Shown here: piece by piece, positions 44,425 through 54,429 of the stretch | Layout: every line of letters starts with the position of its first letter | How positions within the stretch are numbered: position 1 is the first letter of the stretch | Source: Aporrectodea caliginosa | Lineage: Eukaryota; Annelida; Clitellata; Crassiclitellata; Lumbricidae | Direction of reading: 5' to 3' | NCBI GenBank assembly: GCA_020284085.1 | Contig: JACEVL010000288.1 | Span: 248,001-312,000 of the forward strand | Length of the DNA stretch: 64,000 nt | Program-made: the position numbers and the translations under genes | The notes under the pieces: generated by a model | What the model saw: only the letters and a program-made list of their open reading frames with translations | What the model was told of the DNA's origin: nothing | The model's database searches: none

Positions 44425-45025
44425 TTTCAAAAGTTTCGTAGTCGAGAAGGCCTATTGGGTGAAATTGCTTTTACCTTTAATGACATACAAGGCTAGGGCA
44501 GTGTTGAACAGATTGTCATACCAGGATCAGGACGACTATGATCGTGTAAAAGAGTACATTCTTAAGGAATTTAAACTTACTCCTAGAGAATACAGGGCGA
44601 AATTCATGGAGGCAAAGAAAATGCCTGATGAAACTTTTACGCTGTTTAACACAAGGTTAAAGAATTTGTTTAACTATTACGTGCGTAGTAGGCAGGTGAA
44701 ACAAGATTTTGTTAAATTGTGTGACTTGATGGTGGCTGATCGATTGAAAGAGTCGTTGACGCCTGGTCCTTTGCAATTTGTCTTGATGAAAGAGGGAACT
44801 GAATGTTTGACATCTGATGCTGTTGCTGATTTGGCAGATTTACATGTTAACAATAGGATTGGGTATGTAGGTTTTTCATAAATATGTTGTTGATGAGTCG
44901 CAGACAATCGATGATAACATGTACCAAGGTAATGGTCAAGGTTACAGAGAGATGAAGAAAGGTTTTGTGGAGAAGAATGAGAGGTGTTTAGATTGTGGAA
45001 GTTATTCGCATTTAAGTAATCGTTA
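44424..45025 (+). pseudogene. Gypsy gag, second copy with partial zinc knuckle
   Basis: It repeats the capsid region from FKSFVVEKAYW on and continues past the point where copy 1 stops: KLCDLMVADRLKESLTPGPL, QFVLMKEGTECLTSDAVADL. After a frame change at about 44880 the sequence reads RCLDCGSYSHLSN, the first half of a CCHC knuckle, and ends in a stop. The unit recurs 1562 bp downstream. Confidence 0.85.
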
Positions 45026-45539
45026 ATTCTTAAATATTTGACTATTAAAAAATGTAACAGCAAGTCTGATGGTTTAATTAACTAATGGTATGCACGAACC
45101 AGTCTGTTTTCAGTGTTAGATGGGTCTTTGCTGCAGTCTATTCTTATTGCAGTTCTTTCCGAATAAAAGATATTTGCAGACGTTGCTTTGCAGCAGACCA
45201 TTGTTGTGTTTGCAGCAATACAAAAGTCTATTCACGGATGGATTAGTGATACGGCCAATTGCCACATGATGTTAACTACCAACGTGAGTTTCTATTAGTT
45301 GTCTGATTATTATTATGTGACTAAATCCACCACTGCCCGTACCCTGGTAGTGCCAGTCCCAAACTTGGAGAAAGGAGGAGGGGATGCCAACAGTCCTGAA
45401 CACTGGAAACTTCTATTATGTGGCTTGAAATCTCTGAAGGACAATAGATGCAGTTGTCTAAAGTTGTTTTAATAGCCGATAAAAAAGGAAGCAATTATGG
45501 TATTTACTAACTGCCATCTATTACTGCAATTGGTATCTG
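45026..45539. other. Non-coding spacer in the duplicated gypsy region
   Basis: No coding signal. It is present once only, between the two 447-bp segments. Confidence 0.6.
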
Positions 45540-45985
45540 GGGGCCCTACCTATTGTAACCAGTCGAACATTCATATATGTAATATCAACTGACTAATACT
45601 TGCTGGTTATGATGGTCTAGTTGTTGTATCAACAGCAGTGTTGCTAGTTGTGAGCCCTTAGGCCTATCTGATATGATTCTGTGAACTGCTTGTGAAATAG
45701 AGGCATAAGATTATGCTTTTTTATGATGATTATGTACAATTATTATATTTTTACTGTGATTTTCAGAGCTATTTAGGAAATAATTTAGGTAATAGTGATG
45801 GATTCATGTGTTTTGTGGTGGCTAGATGTCGGAGCAGACGATTCAGGTGCAGTCAATAAAGGAACTAGAGAAGATGTTTAGATAATTAATCAATTGAAGC
45901 ATTGAGGTTATTAAACTAGTCCATTGCATTTGATGAACCAGGGAGTTTATTCAATTTTATGAGATTAATTTCACCAAGGTCAATG
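45540..45985 (+). repeat. 447-bp non-gag segment, second copy
   Basis: Near-identical to 43978-44424 (a handful of substitutions). The spacing is 1562 bp, the same as between gag copies 2 and 3. Confidence 0.9.
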
Positions 45986-46454
45986 GTTTCAAAAGTTTCG
46001 TGGTCGAGAAGGCCTATTGGGTGAAATTGCTTTTACCTTTAATGACATACAAGGCTAGGGCAGTGTTGAACAGATTGTCATACCAGGATCAGGACGACTA
46101 TGATCGTGTAAAAGAGTACATTCTTAAGGAATTTAAACTTACTCCTCGAGAATACAGGGCGAAATTCATGGAGGCAAAGAAAATGCCTGATGAAACTTTT
46201 ACGCTGTTTAATACAAGGTTAAAGAATTTGTTTAACTATTACGTGCGTAGTAGGCAGGTGAAACAAGATTTTGTTAAATTGTGTGACTTGATGGTGGCTG
46301 ATCGATTGAAAGAGTCGTTGATGCCTGTTGATGCCTGGTCCTTTGCAATTTGTCTTGATGAAAGAGGGAACTGAATGTTTGACATCTGATGCTGTTGCTG
46401 ATTTGGCAGATTTACATGTTAACAATAGGATTGGGTATGTAGGTTTTCATAAAT
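45986..46454 (+). pseudogene. Gypsy gag, third copy
   Basis: Same capsid region as copies 1 and 2 (VLNRLSYQDQDDYDRVKEYI). A 9-bp duplication (TTGATGCCT) near 46319-46336 shifts the frame after KESLMPVDAWS. It is followed directly by the zinc-knuckle and protease frame. Confidence 0.85.
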
Positions 46455-47135
46455 ATGTTGTTGATGAGGTGTTTAGATTGTGGAAGTTATTCGCATTTAA
46501 GTAAGGATTGTATGAAAAGGCAATCGAAGGAAAAGGTGTTGAATAGAAGCAAGTATGTAGAACCGACCGTGAAGAAAGGTTTTGAAGAGAAGAATGAGAG
46601 AAAGTGTTTTGCATGCGGTAGTTGTTTGCATTTAATTAAGGATTGTGTAAAGAGGCAGTCGAGAGAAGTGTCTGCCAGAGCTTGTTTATTGGAGGAAAGG
46701 CCTGTGATAGAGGTAATTAATAGGCCGGAAGGATGGCCAAATGAGGTATCTGCCAGAGCTTGTGTACAGGAAGAACCAGAAAGGCCTGTATACAAAGTGT
46801 TGTTTGAGAGGCCTAAATATGAATTTGCAGGGTATGATGGAACGCAACCAAAGGTGGCGATAGAGGTAATTAATAGGCCTGAATGTGAAGATGAATTGGA
46901 GGTTGAAACGCAACCTAAGATTGTGATGAAATGTGTGTTGGAAGAAGAGAAGAAAGTGGAACAGGAAGTGAATGAAGGGAGAGAAGAGAAGTTGGACTGT
47001 TGTAATGCTAATGTGGTGTTGAAAAGGGCAACTTTACAACATGTTGATATTGAAATTAATGTGGATGGAATGCAGAAAAGGAAAGTGAAATGCTTGGTGG
47101 ATTCGGGAACTGAAATTCCTGTAGTAATAATTTAG
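46455..47135 (+). pseudogene. Gypsy nucleocapsid and aspartic protease frame
   Basis: The 226-codon frame has two CCHC knuckles with exact C-x2-C-x4-H-x4-C spacing at residues 6-19 (CLDCGSYSHLSKDC) and 51-64 (CFACGSCLHLIKDC). A long acidic linker with repeated VIEVINRPE motifs follows. The start of a retropepsin is at the end (KVKCLVDSGTEIPVV, catalytic Asp in D-S-G-T). The frame is cut just after the D-S-G-T loop by a short duplicated insertion; protease sequence resumes at about 47161 as VSKEVLKGKHLD and IQCVVGKPVVAKLVKLECGW. RT, RNase H and integrase are absent. Confidence 0.85.
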
Positions 47136-47836
47136 GTAATAGTGATGGATTCATGTGGTAAATTCCTGTAGTAAGTAAGGAAGTACTCAAAGGTAAGCAT
47201 TTGGACTAAATGGGTGAAGTGAGTATTCAGTGTGTTGTTGGAAAACCGGTTGTGGCGAAATTAGTTAAGCTTGAGTGCGGCTGGCTAATGTGGATTGTGA
47301 CCGTAACTCTTTTAAGTTATTTAATGTTGGACAATACATGTCTGTAATTTGTGAACTTCTGTTGTCTCTTGTTATCTGTATTTGTTATGCGTTTTGAGAA
47401 TGCTTTGCCCTTTCTTAAAGGAATCTGATCAGTCTGCACAACTGCTCTGCCTTGTTTTGAATTGTGCCTTAGGCTCTGCAAAACTAGTCTCTCTGTGTCA
47501 TTTGACTTTAAGTTGCTTTGCTACAGTAGAGTTAAAGTCATTGTGGTGTGTCTATTTAGTTTGTCTGGAATATAAATAAATATGATACTGTAATTGGAAG
47601 TTACATTATTATTATGCTGTCTGTTTTCTCTTGAATTGTATGTAAAGTTAGACTGTTTCTAATATTGCATCATTCTTTTTGCAATTTTTGTGTGTTTTTT
47701 GCATTGTTTTTAAAGTTTGGGTATTTGTCTCGTGCTAACAAAGAGGACTTTACTTTCTAAGTTTTGGAGGTATCGTGGTACTGCTGTGTACTGCAATGAA
47801 TGTGTCAGTGATTGAACTGTTGATGTGGATTTGCAG

Positions 47837-47984
47837 AATTGCCTCATTTTGGAAGCAGACAAAAGAAAGTTGGCGGAGAGTAGCAAGAAGAAACAGAAAG
47901 AATACATGACACATAAGAAAGAGCTTAGACAGCTGAGTTTTCGAGCAGAAGAACTACGACGGAGACTCGCCAAAGAGGCCAGCG
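47837..47984 (+). other. Candidate coiled-coil exon, copy 1
   Basis: A 148-nt open stretch lies between an acceptor-like GGATTTGCAG and a donor-like GCG/GTAAGG. It encodes NCLILEADKRKLAESSKKKQ, then KEYMTHKKELRQLSFRAEEL and RRRLAKEASG, a strongly charged coiled coil. The family is unknown. An identical exon-like segment is in the second block copy. Expression evidence would be needed to call it a gene. Confidence 0.4.
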
Positions 47985-48076
47985 GTAAGGTCAATCGTAA
48001 TCACAAATTTATATAGTGCCACTCCAAAGAGAAACATGGATCGATTCTGGTTAAGGGCGAGACTGTAAAGTCATCT

Positions 48077-48152
48077 GGGTCACCTCCAAGTCAAGGGATT
48101 TAGCATTAGGTCACCTGGGTCACCTCTGGGTCAAAAGGTAAACATAGGGTCA
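48077..48152 (+). promoter_or_regulatory. Cluster of nuclear-receptor-like half-sites, copy 1
   Basis: Half-sites on one strand: GGGTCA 48077, AAGTCA 48088, AGGTCA 48108, GGGTCA 48117, GGGTCA 48128 and GGGTCA 48147. The spacings include a DR5 (48077/48088), a DR3 (48108/48117) and a DR5 (48117/48128). They may simply be a degenerate GGGTCACCT repeat. Confidence 0.35.
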
Positions 48153-48441
48153 CCTGGGTTGTCTTGAACAGTAATTCCTCTAATGCGTTGTGCTTGCAAA
48201 ATAAGGTCATGTGATAACGAGTTGATTTTCTATAGCTGAACTAATTTGCCCCAACTGATGGTTTCATTTTTAAGAAGCTTTTAGGTCCGACTGAGTCACT
48301 TTGTTGACTTAGTAAGCAATGTAACTGAAAACCGATTCATTCTTTGGTAATTCGTATTTTCTTGTGATGAGATTCACTTCTTATTCACTAGATGGAGCTC
48401 TGCAATAGCAATTACTTACTGCTGTTTGTGCTATAAAATGG

Positions 48442-48780
48442 ATGGACTACAAAGAGGTCACTTGCTTTCAACTAGCTAGTCCAAAAAATGTTTTGGAAGT
48501 GAATCGACGTGGCATAGATGGAAGCCAAACTGCGACATCATGTCAACTTGCCATTGCTGAATACAACAGGATAATGGGTGATGTGGACAGATTTGATCAG
48601 CGCTGGGAGCTGTTGGCAGAAGATCTATAAAGTGGTGGCCAGATGGCATACATGTAGGATCCTTTACTGACTCACAGATCTAGCTGTTGTGAACTCCTTC
48701 ATCATGTACAAGACATAGCGAGCGCTACTGATTACAATTACAAGACAAACAAGCGTTAATATGAGAAATCTCGAATTGAT
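48442..48780 (+). pseudogene. piggyBac C-terminal fragment, block copy 1
   Basis: NVLEVNRRGIDGSQTATSCQ and LAIAEYNRIMGDVDRFDQRW carry the Y-N-x-x-M-G-x-V-D-x-x-D-Q block, with the catalytic Asp. In another frame follow GRRSIKWW and DLAVVNSFIMYKT, the usual continuation. It is a different piggyBac lineage from those at 36525 and 38770. Frameshift near 48610 and stop near 48715. Confidence 0.75.
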
Positions 48781-49178
48781 CAGCTCAGTTTCCACCTTAG
48801 CTAACACGGCTGGAGATGAAATCTGCAAGAGGGTGAACAGGCACTTTGTAGCTAGGTTCAACATAAACAGAAACATTCTAGCAACCATCAACATGACAGA
48901 CTTGGACATGGCAAAGAAGGCAGTATTTCGACCAAGCTGCATTAAAAATTTTGTTGACATTAACATCATCAAATTCCATTCCGGTGAGTACAAGAGCTTG
49001 TAAAAACAACGCCGCTGGAGAAACGATAAATGATGTTACTTATCTGCAAGAAAGTACTAAGCAGGTGATTCTGAAGGCAGGTTTGCGTGATGATTACGAA
49101 TCTGTCGCTTTATTAGAAAAGTTTAATGGGTGGAAGAATCCATTTAGTGGCACAGTCACAAGTTATAATCATATGTGA
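48781..49178 (+). other. Unassigned open frames at the end of block copy 1
   Basis: One frame reads NLELISSVSTLANTAGDEIC through VFRPSCIKNFVDINIIKFHS. A second reads TINDVTYLQESTKQVILKAG then YESVALLEKFNGWKNPFSGT. Neither is recognised. They continue the piggyBac frame, so they may be its decayed tail. Confidence 0.35.
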
Positions 49179-49424
49179 GAAGCAAGAGCATTCTTGTGCA
49201 AAGGACTTCAGCCACATTCTTTTTGAGAAACGGTGGGATTCAAGTCACAACATATCAGGAAAGCGCTTGCACACCCAGAATGAAAACCTTTTTTATTAAT
49301 ATTTAATTGTTTGCTGTGTTTGAATGCATTTCTGTTGTAGGCCCATAAGATATTCGAGTGATTTTAATATGCATTTTTTGCTATACTTATCTTAGTAGTT
49401 AATTTTTAATTGTTCTAGATACTA

Positions 49425-49467
49425 GGCTGCTGATGAGTCATGTAAAGCAGACGAAAGCGCTCCAGCC
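49425..49467 (+). ncRNA. Type I hammerhead ribozyme (PLE type)
   Basis: All core parts are present. Stem I is GGCTG (49425-49429) pairing with CAGCC (49463-49467). The core CTGATGA is 49430-49436. Stem II is GTC...GAC (49437-49439 with 49450-49452), extended by TG/CA. GAAA is 49453-49456. A minimal stem III (GCGC) closes, and the cleavage site is TC (49461-49462). Very short stem III and location upstream of ORF1 are the known features of PLE hammerheads, which self-cleave in the element's RNA, often as dimers. TAGA/TCTA may extend stem I. Confidence 0.85.
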
Positions 49468-49596
49468 ACTTCTAAATCGTATCAATAAAGTGTTTGAATA
49501 TAATAAAGTTGCACCAAAGAACACCTCTTTATTCCGTTGATCTTTACTACAACATGACATAAAAGAGAACTGTATTTTACTGATCTCTACTACAAC

Positions 49597-51087
49597 ATGG
49601 CAAACAGTCTATCCTTAACGCAACGTACCCCGCCACACGGGATGACAGATAGTGATGCATCTACTATACAACTAACCCCCAGACTAAACTTTAGAAATCT
49701 TGAAAAAGAACACAGTGAAATGGACGTCTTGGATACATTTTTAACACACAGAAACTCTAAATCATGCATAGCAACGAGGAAACGTAAACTCAGTGGGACT
49801 TGTAAAGAGTCAGAAGCAGAATTTTTGGAAATGAGAGGCAGAATAGAGAAACTGGAAAAGACAGTGAAGGACCTGGCCACTTTCATGCAAGAAACTGGTA
49901 AACCCATTGTTGAAAATACTAGACCCCCTACGAATCGGGCAGACACAGCTGACCTGGAAATACAAGAGGAACAACTTAACGACCTCCAGAGAGCAACTAG
50001 AAGCAGCAGAGACGAGTTCTACCAAATGTACGGGACGTTGAAGTCCAAAAGAAATCAATACACGAACGAACAACTCAATTGCAGACTAGCGGATAGTGAA
50101 TTTAAACTGTTTAAGGAACTCAGAACCAAACTGACCGCCTGGGTCAAGACAGGCCTAGGACTGTCAAGACAATTGGAGCAATTCTGTACACCCCCCTTGG
50201 ATCCGGGAGCTATCCCACCTTTGTTGACAATTAGAAGTTTGGCAGTCAGTCTAAGCAACGAATATGAACTATACCTGAACGAGATAGAGCACCTTAGAAG
50301 AAATCTACTAGTCAAAGTCATCACCGAAGCAAACAATAAATTGATACTGTTGAACACAGAAACTCGGGTCATGATGGATCAACTGAGTGACACAGAAGTA
50401 GCAGTTGTCGTGGCTAAGGCATTCAAGGCGGCTACGCAAGCCGGTAGCTACCTCTATAAGAAGAAGAACTTACAATCCACCGTACAAGAGAATGGACAAA
50501 GGGAGGAATATGAATCTAGGCAACATACCTATCCTGTTCAGTCACAGACAATAGCAACAGACCAAGATATCCAGCAACAGCAGCGGCCGGGGACTAAACC
50601 ACTCTACAGCCAAGTGGTTAGAACCAGTACGAACAAATCGATGATGCCTGGAGAACACCCTAACTACAGAGGAGCTACTAATAACTGGAGACGAGGCAGG
50701 GATGCCTCGAACTCCCCTTTCTATAGACATACAGACAGATATACATCTAGACAGCAAAACGTAAAGGAAACAGGAACTGAACTGCACCAAAACAACCAAA
50801 GAACTGGATATACCCACCAACCACGCACACACTCCCCTGAAGCACTACCGCCCAGACAGTTATCTACTCAAGACAGACCCAGCTCTCAACTACATCCTGC
50901 ACCTACAGAATCCGATGCATACGCTCGTGAACCTCTTCTGCCGGGGCCTTCGACTGCCTGGATTCCTAGAGACCAAACGAACCAACAGATCGAACTACAC
51001 AGAGGATCTGACTGGGAGACCCGTACCCAAGCGCAGAACTCCACTAGGGCCGACCTTACCAGGGACAATACGAACAAACAGAACTGA
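49597..51087 (+). CDS. PLE ORF1 (gag-like), 496 aa
   Basis: The longest intact frame in the window. ATG at 49597 begins MANSLSLTQRTPPHGMTDSD. Residues about 70-110 and 120-170 are coiled-coil-like (EMRGRIEKLEKTVKDLATFM; EEQLNDLQRATRSSRDEFYQ). The middle has LRTKLTAWVKTGLGLSRQLE and is helical; the last 200 residues are polar, rich in Gln, Asn, Arg and Pro, probably disordered and nucleic-acid binding. I recognise no named domain. Its role as ORF1 is inferred from position between the hammerhead and the RT frame. The stop is UGA, and the same frame stays open downstream. Confidence 0.7.
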   Translation: MANSLSLTQRTPPHGMTDSDASTIQLTPRLNFRNLEKEHSEMDVLDTFLTHRNSKSCIATRKRKLSGTCKESEAEFLEMRGRIEKLEKTVKDLATFMQETGKPIVENTRPPTNRADTADLEIQEEQLNDLQRATRSSRDEFYQMYGTLKSKRNQYTNEQLNCRLADSEFKLFKELRTKLTAWVKTGLGLSRQLEQFCTPPLDPGAIPPLLTIRSLAVSLSNEYELYLNEIEHLRRNLLVKVITEANNKLILLNTETRVMMDQLSDTEVAVVVAKAFKAATQAGSYLYKKKNLQSTVQENGQREEYESRQHTYPVQSQTIATDQDIQQQQRPGTKPLYSQVVRTSTNKSMMPGEHPNYRGATNNWRRGRDASNSPFYRHTDRYTSRQQNVKETGTELHQNNQRTGYTHQPRTHSPEALPPRQLSTQDRPSSQLHPAPTESDAYAREPLLPGPSTAWIPRDQTNQQIELHRGSDWETRTQAQNSTRADLTRDNTNKQN

Positions 51088-51429
51088 CGGGGATCGAACT
51101 CAGAACATAACAGCGATAAGAAATCGGTCGAATCAAGAGGTAACGAACATAACAAAAGACCTCGTAACTTCAGAGAGATTAGAAAAACATTCACACTCAG
51201 TCGCAGAATAAGAAGAACACAGCAAAAAGCATTTATAACTAAATATTTACATGTGGTTGATAACTCGAATGTTACTAACCTATCCAGTTATCAGTTGAAT
51301 CACCATGAATTGATTCTTTTAAATAAAGGTCTTAACTTCATTTATGCCAATAATTTTACAGATTATAATGAAGAAAATATGGATTTAATTGAGAAATTTG
51401 AAAGGAAATTACAAATTAAAATTTTCTGA
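51088..51429 (+). pseudogene. PLE reverse transcriptase N-terminal part, in frame after ORF1 UGA
   Basis: 113 codons in the ORF1 frame run from the base after UGA to TGA at 51427-51429. An Arg/Lys-rich stretch is followed by KYLHVVDNSNVTNLSSYQLN and HHELILLNKGLNFIYANNFT. N-L-S-S-x-x-L-x-x-x-E-x-x-L-L-x-K-G-L-N-F is the characteristic N-terminal motif of PLE RT. No Met was needed to keep the frame, so either RT starts after frameshift, or UGA is read through. Everything downstream is replaced by the second block copy. Confidence 0.75.
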
Positions 51430-52108
51430 AATTCCTGTAGTAAGTAAGGAAGTACTCAAAGGTAAGCATTTGGACTAAATGGGTGAAGTGAGTATTCAGT
51501 GTGTTGTTGGAAAACCGGTTGTGGCGAAATTAGTTAAGCTTGAGTGCGGCTGGCTAATGTGGATTGTGACCGTAACTCTTTTAAGTTATTTAATGTTGGA
51601 CAATACATGTCTGTAATTTGTGAACTTCTGTTGTCTCTTGTTATCTGTATTTGTTATGCGTTTTGAGAATGCTTTGCCCTTTCTTAAAGGAATCTGATCA
51701 GTCTGCACAACTGCTCTGCCTTGTTTTGAATTGTGCCTTAGGCTCTGCAAAACTAGTCTCTCTGTGTCATTTGACTTTAAGTTGCTTTGCTACAGTAGAG
51801 TTAAAGTCATTGTGGTGTGTCTATTTAGTTTGCCTGGAATATAAATAAATATGAGACTGTAATTGGAAGTTAGATTATTATTATTATGCTGTCTGTTTTC
51901 TCTTGAATTGTATGTAAAGTTAGACTGTTTCTAATATTGCATCATTCTTTTAGCAATTTTTGTGTGTTTTTTGCATTGTTTTTAAAGTTTGGGTATTTGT
52001 CTCATGCTAACAAAGAGGACTTTACTTTCTAAGTTTTGGAGGTATCGTGGTACTGCTGTGTACTGCAATGAATGTGTCAGTGATTGAACTGTTGATGTGG
52101 ATTTGCAG

Positions 52109-52256
52109 AATTGCCTCATTTTGGAAGCAGACAAAAGAAAGTTGGCGGAGAGTAGCAAGAAGAAACAGAAAGAATACATGACACATAAGAAAGAGCTTAG
52201 ACAGCTGAGTTTTCGAGCAGAAGAACTACGACGGAGACTCGCCAAAGAGGCCAGCG
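52109..52256 (+). other. Candidate coiled-coil exon, copy 2
   Basis: Identical in layout to 47837-47984, with the same acceptor-like and donor-like sites. Confidence 0.4.
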
Positions 52257-52348
52257 GTAAGGTCAATCGTAATCACAAATTTATATAGTGCCACTCCAAA
52301 GAGAAACATGGATCGATTCTGGTTAAGGGCGAGACTGTAAAGTCATCT

Positions 52349-52424
52349 GGGTCACCTCCAAGTCAAGGGATTTAGCATTAGGTCACCTGGGTCACCTCTG
52401 GGTCAAAAGGTAAACATAGGGTCA
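52349..52424 (+). promoter_or_regulatory. Cluster of nuclear-receptor-like half-sites, copy 2
   Basis: Same arrangement as 48077-48152. Confidence 0.35.
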
Positions 52425-52713
52425 CCTGGGTTGTCTTGAACAGTAATTCCTCTAATGCGTTGTGCTTGCAAAATAAGGTCATGTGATAACGAGTTGATTT
52501 TCTATAGCTGAACTAATTTGCCCCAACTGATGGTTTCATTTTTAAGAAGCTTTTAGGTCCCACTGAGTCACTTTGTTGACTTAGTAAGCAATGTAACTGA
52601 AAACCGATTCATTCTTTGGTAATTCGTCTTTTCTTGTGATGAGATTCACTTCTTATTCACTAGATGGAGCTCTGCAATAGCAATTACTTACTGCTGTTTG
52701 TGCTATAAAATGG

Positions 52714-53052
52714 ATGGACTACAAAGAGGTCACTTGCTTTCAACTAGCTAGTCCAAAAAATGTTTTGGAAGTGAATCGACGTGGCATAGATGGAAGCCAA
52801 ACTGCGACATCATGTCAACTTGCCATTGCTGAATACAACAGGATAATGGGTGATGTGGACAGATTTGATCAGCGCTGGGAGCTGTTGGCAGAAGATCTAT
52901 AAAGTGGTGGCCAGATGGCATACATGTAGGATCCTTTACTGACTCACAGATCTAGCTGTTGTGAACTCCTTCATCATGTACAAGACATAGCGAGCGCTAC
53001 TGATTACAATTACAAGACAAACAAGCGTTAATATGAGAAATCTCGAATTGAT
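52714..53052 (+). pseudogene. piggyBac C-terminal fragment, block copy 2
   Basis: Identical at protein level to 48442-48780, with the same frameshift and stop, so both defects predate the duplication. Confidence 0.75.
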
Positions 53053-53397
53053 CAGCTCAGTTTCCACCTTAGCTAACACGGCTGGAGATGAAATCTGCAA
53101 GAGGGTGAACAGGCACTTTGTAGCTAGGTTCAACATAAACAGAAACATTCTAGCAACCATCAACATGACAGACTTGGACATGGCAAAGAAGGCAGTATTT
53201 CGACCAAGCTGCATTAAAAATTTTGTTGACATTAACATCATCAAATTCCATTCCGGTGAGTACAAGAGCTTGTAAAAACAACGCCGCTGGAGAAACGATA
53301 AATGATGTTACTTATCTGCAAGAAAGTACTAAGCAGGTGATTCTGAAGGCAGGTTTGCGTGATGATTACGAATCTGTCGCTTTATTAGAAAAGTTTA

Positions 53398-53925
53398 ATG
53401 GGTGGAAGAATCCATTTAGTGGCACAGTCACAAGTTATAATCATATGTGAGAAGCAAGAGCATTCTTGTGCAAAGGACTTCAGCCACATTCTTTTTGAGA
53501 AACGGTGGGATTCAAGTCACAACATATCAGGAAAGCGCTTGCACACCCAGAATGAAAACCTTTTTTATTACATCCCAATTGCTGGTACATTGACTGGTAA
53601 TGCAACAGAGACACAGTCTGACTTTAATTTTCGAAAGTCAGACATCTCACTGTTAGAAATTTGTATGAAGACTGGAGTGATTGTGAGATTGGACAGAAGA
53701 TGCAGAACTATGCAAAACAACAATTCCCTGAAAGCATACACATCTTTGATGAACGAAAAAAGTAAATCCTCTTGGATCCAAGACAGGCATACACAAAGTT
53801 GGAACATTTTACTTTGTTATAAAAAAGTCCTGCCTGCCGCAAACTCATCACTGCAAAATATTCATCTTCTTGCATTTGCAAATGCACACAATTTGAAGAC
53901 TTACACTTGCGATCCAGTTCTATAA
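53398..53925 (+). other. Unassigned 175-codon open frame across the end of block copy 2
   Basis: The first 58 codons lie in the duplicated block and the rest are unique. The unique part reads YIPIAGTLTGNATETQSDFN, LEICMKTGVIVRLDRRCRTM and LLAFANAHNLKTYTCDPVL. An alternative frame reads LYEDWSDCEIGQKMQNYAKQ, then QFPESIHIFDERKK, which looks more protein-like. Neither is recognised. Confidence 0.3.
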
Positions 53926-54429
53926 GTTATTTTTTTTAAAGTTACCGATGCTGTGTGATGTTTTGAATCTGCTGTTGAAGGGAAGGAGTATAATGTTCGG
54001 GTATATCTATAAATCAATTGCGCATCAACGACTGGAAAAGGAATATATATATATGTGACTTAGTTTGTGACGTTTTTGAAAAGGTAGGCACTGATGTCAG
54101 TAAATGTATCAGCAGTGCCACCCGTGGTGCATTTAACATGCATGTACAACGGCTTGGTTATATACAGGTGTTAAGCCCATACATGTCTTAAATTTGGTAA
54201 TGGGTGACATGACTGAAAAGGGTTGAAGTTGTCAATTTATTTTGTGTTTTGAACACATGTGCAGTGTTCTTCGGGAATCATATTACCTGGCTGGACTGGT
54301 TTCAACTCAAAACTTGTGTCCATTATTCTGTGTCTAAAATAGGATACCAACCAGTAATCGAAGCTAGTCCGACAAAAATGTACACTGTTCATACGGAATT
54401 GGCATGTACTATGGATATGAGCTCTATGG

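Larger units (their letters stand above)
47161..49298 (+). repeat. 2.14-kb duplicated block, copy 1
   Basis: It starts AATTCCTGTAGTAAGTAAGG (inside the gypsy protease) and ends AAAACCTTTTTTATTA. It is repeated at 51430-53570 with about seven substitutions and one 3-bp indel noticed by eye. It contains the tail of the protease, a candidate exon, a half-site cluster and a piggyBac fragment. Confidence 0.95.
49299..51429 (+). mobile_element. 5' half of a Penelope-like element (PLE)
   Basis: It lies exactly between the two copies of the 2.1-kb block. It contains, in order, an AT-rich leader, a hammerhead ribozyme (49425-49467), a 496-codon ORF1, and the first part of a PLE reverse transcriptase frame. 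RT is cut at 51429 where the second block copy begins, so the RT core and GIY-YIG endonuclease are missing. Confidence 0.75.
51430..53570 (+). repeat. 2.14-kb duplicated block, copy 2
   Basis: Second copy of 47161-49298, offset 4269-4272 bp. Its left end joins the truncated PLE and its right end continues into sequence absent after copy 1. Confidence 0.95.
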
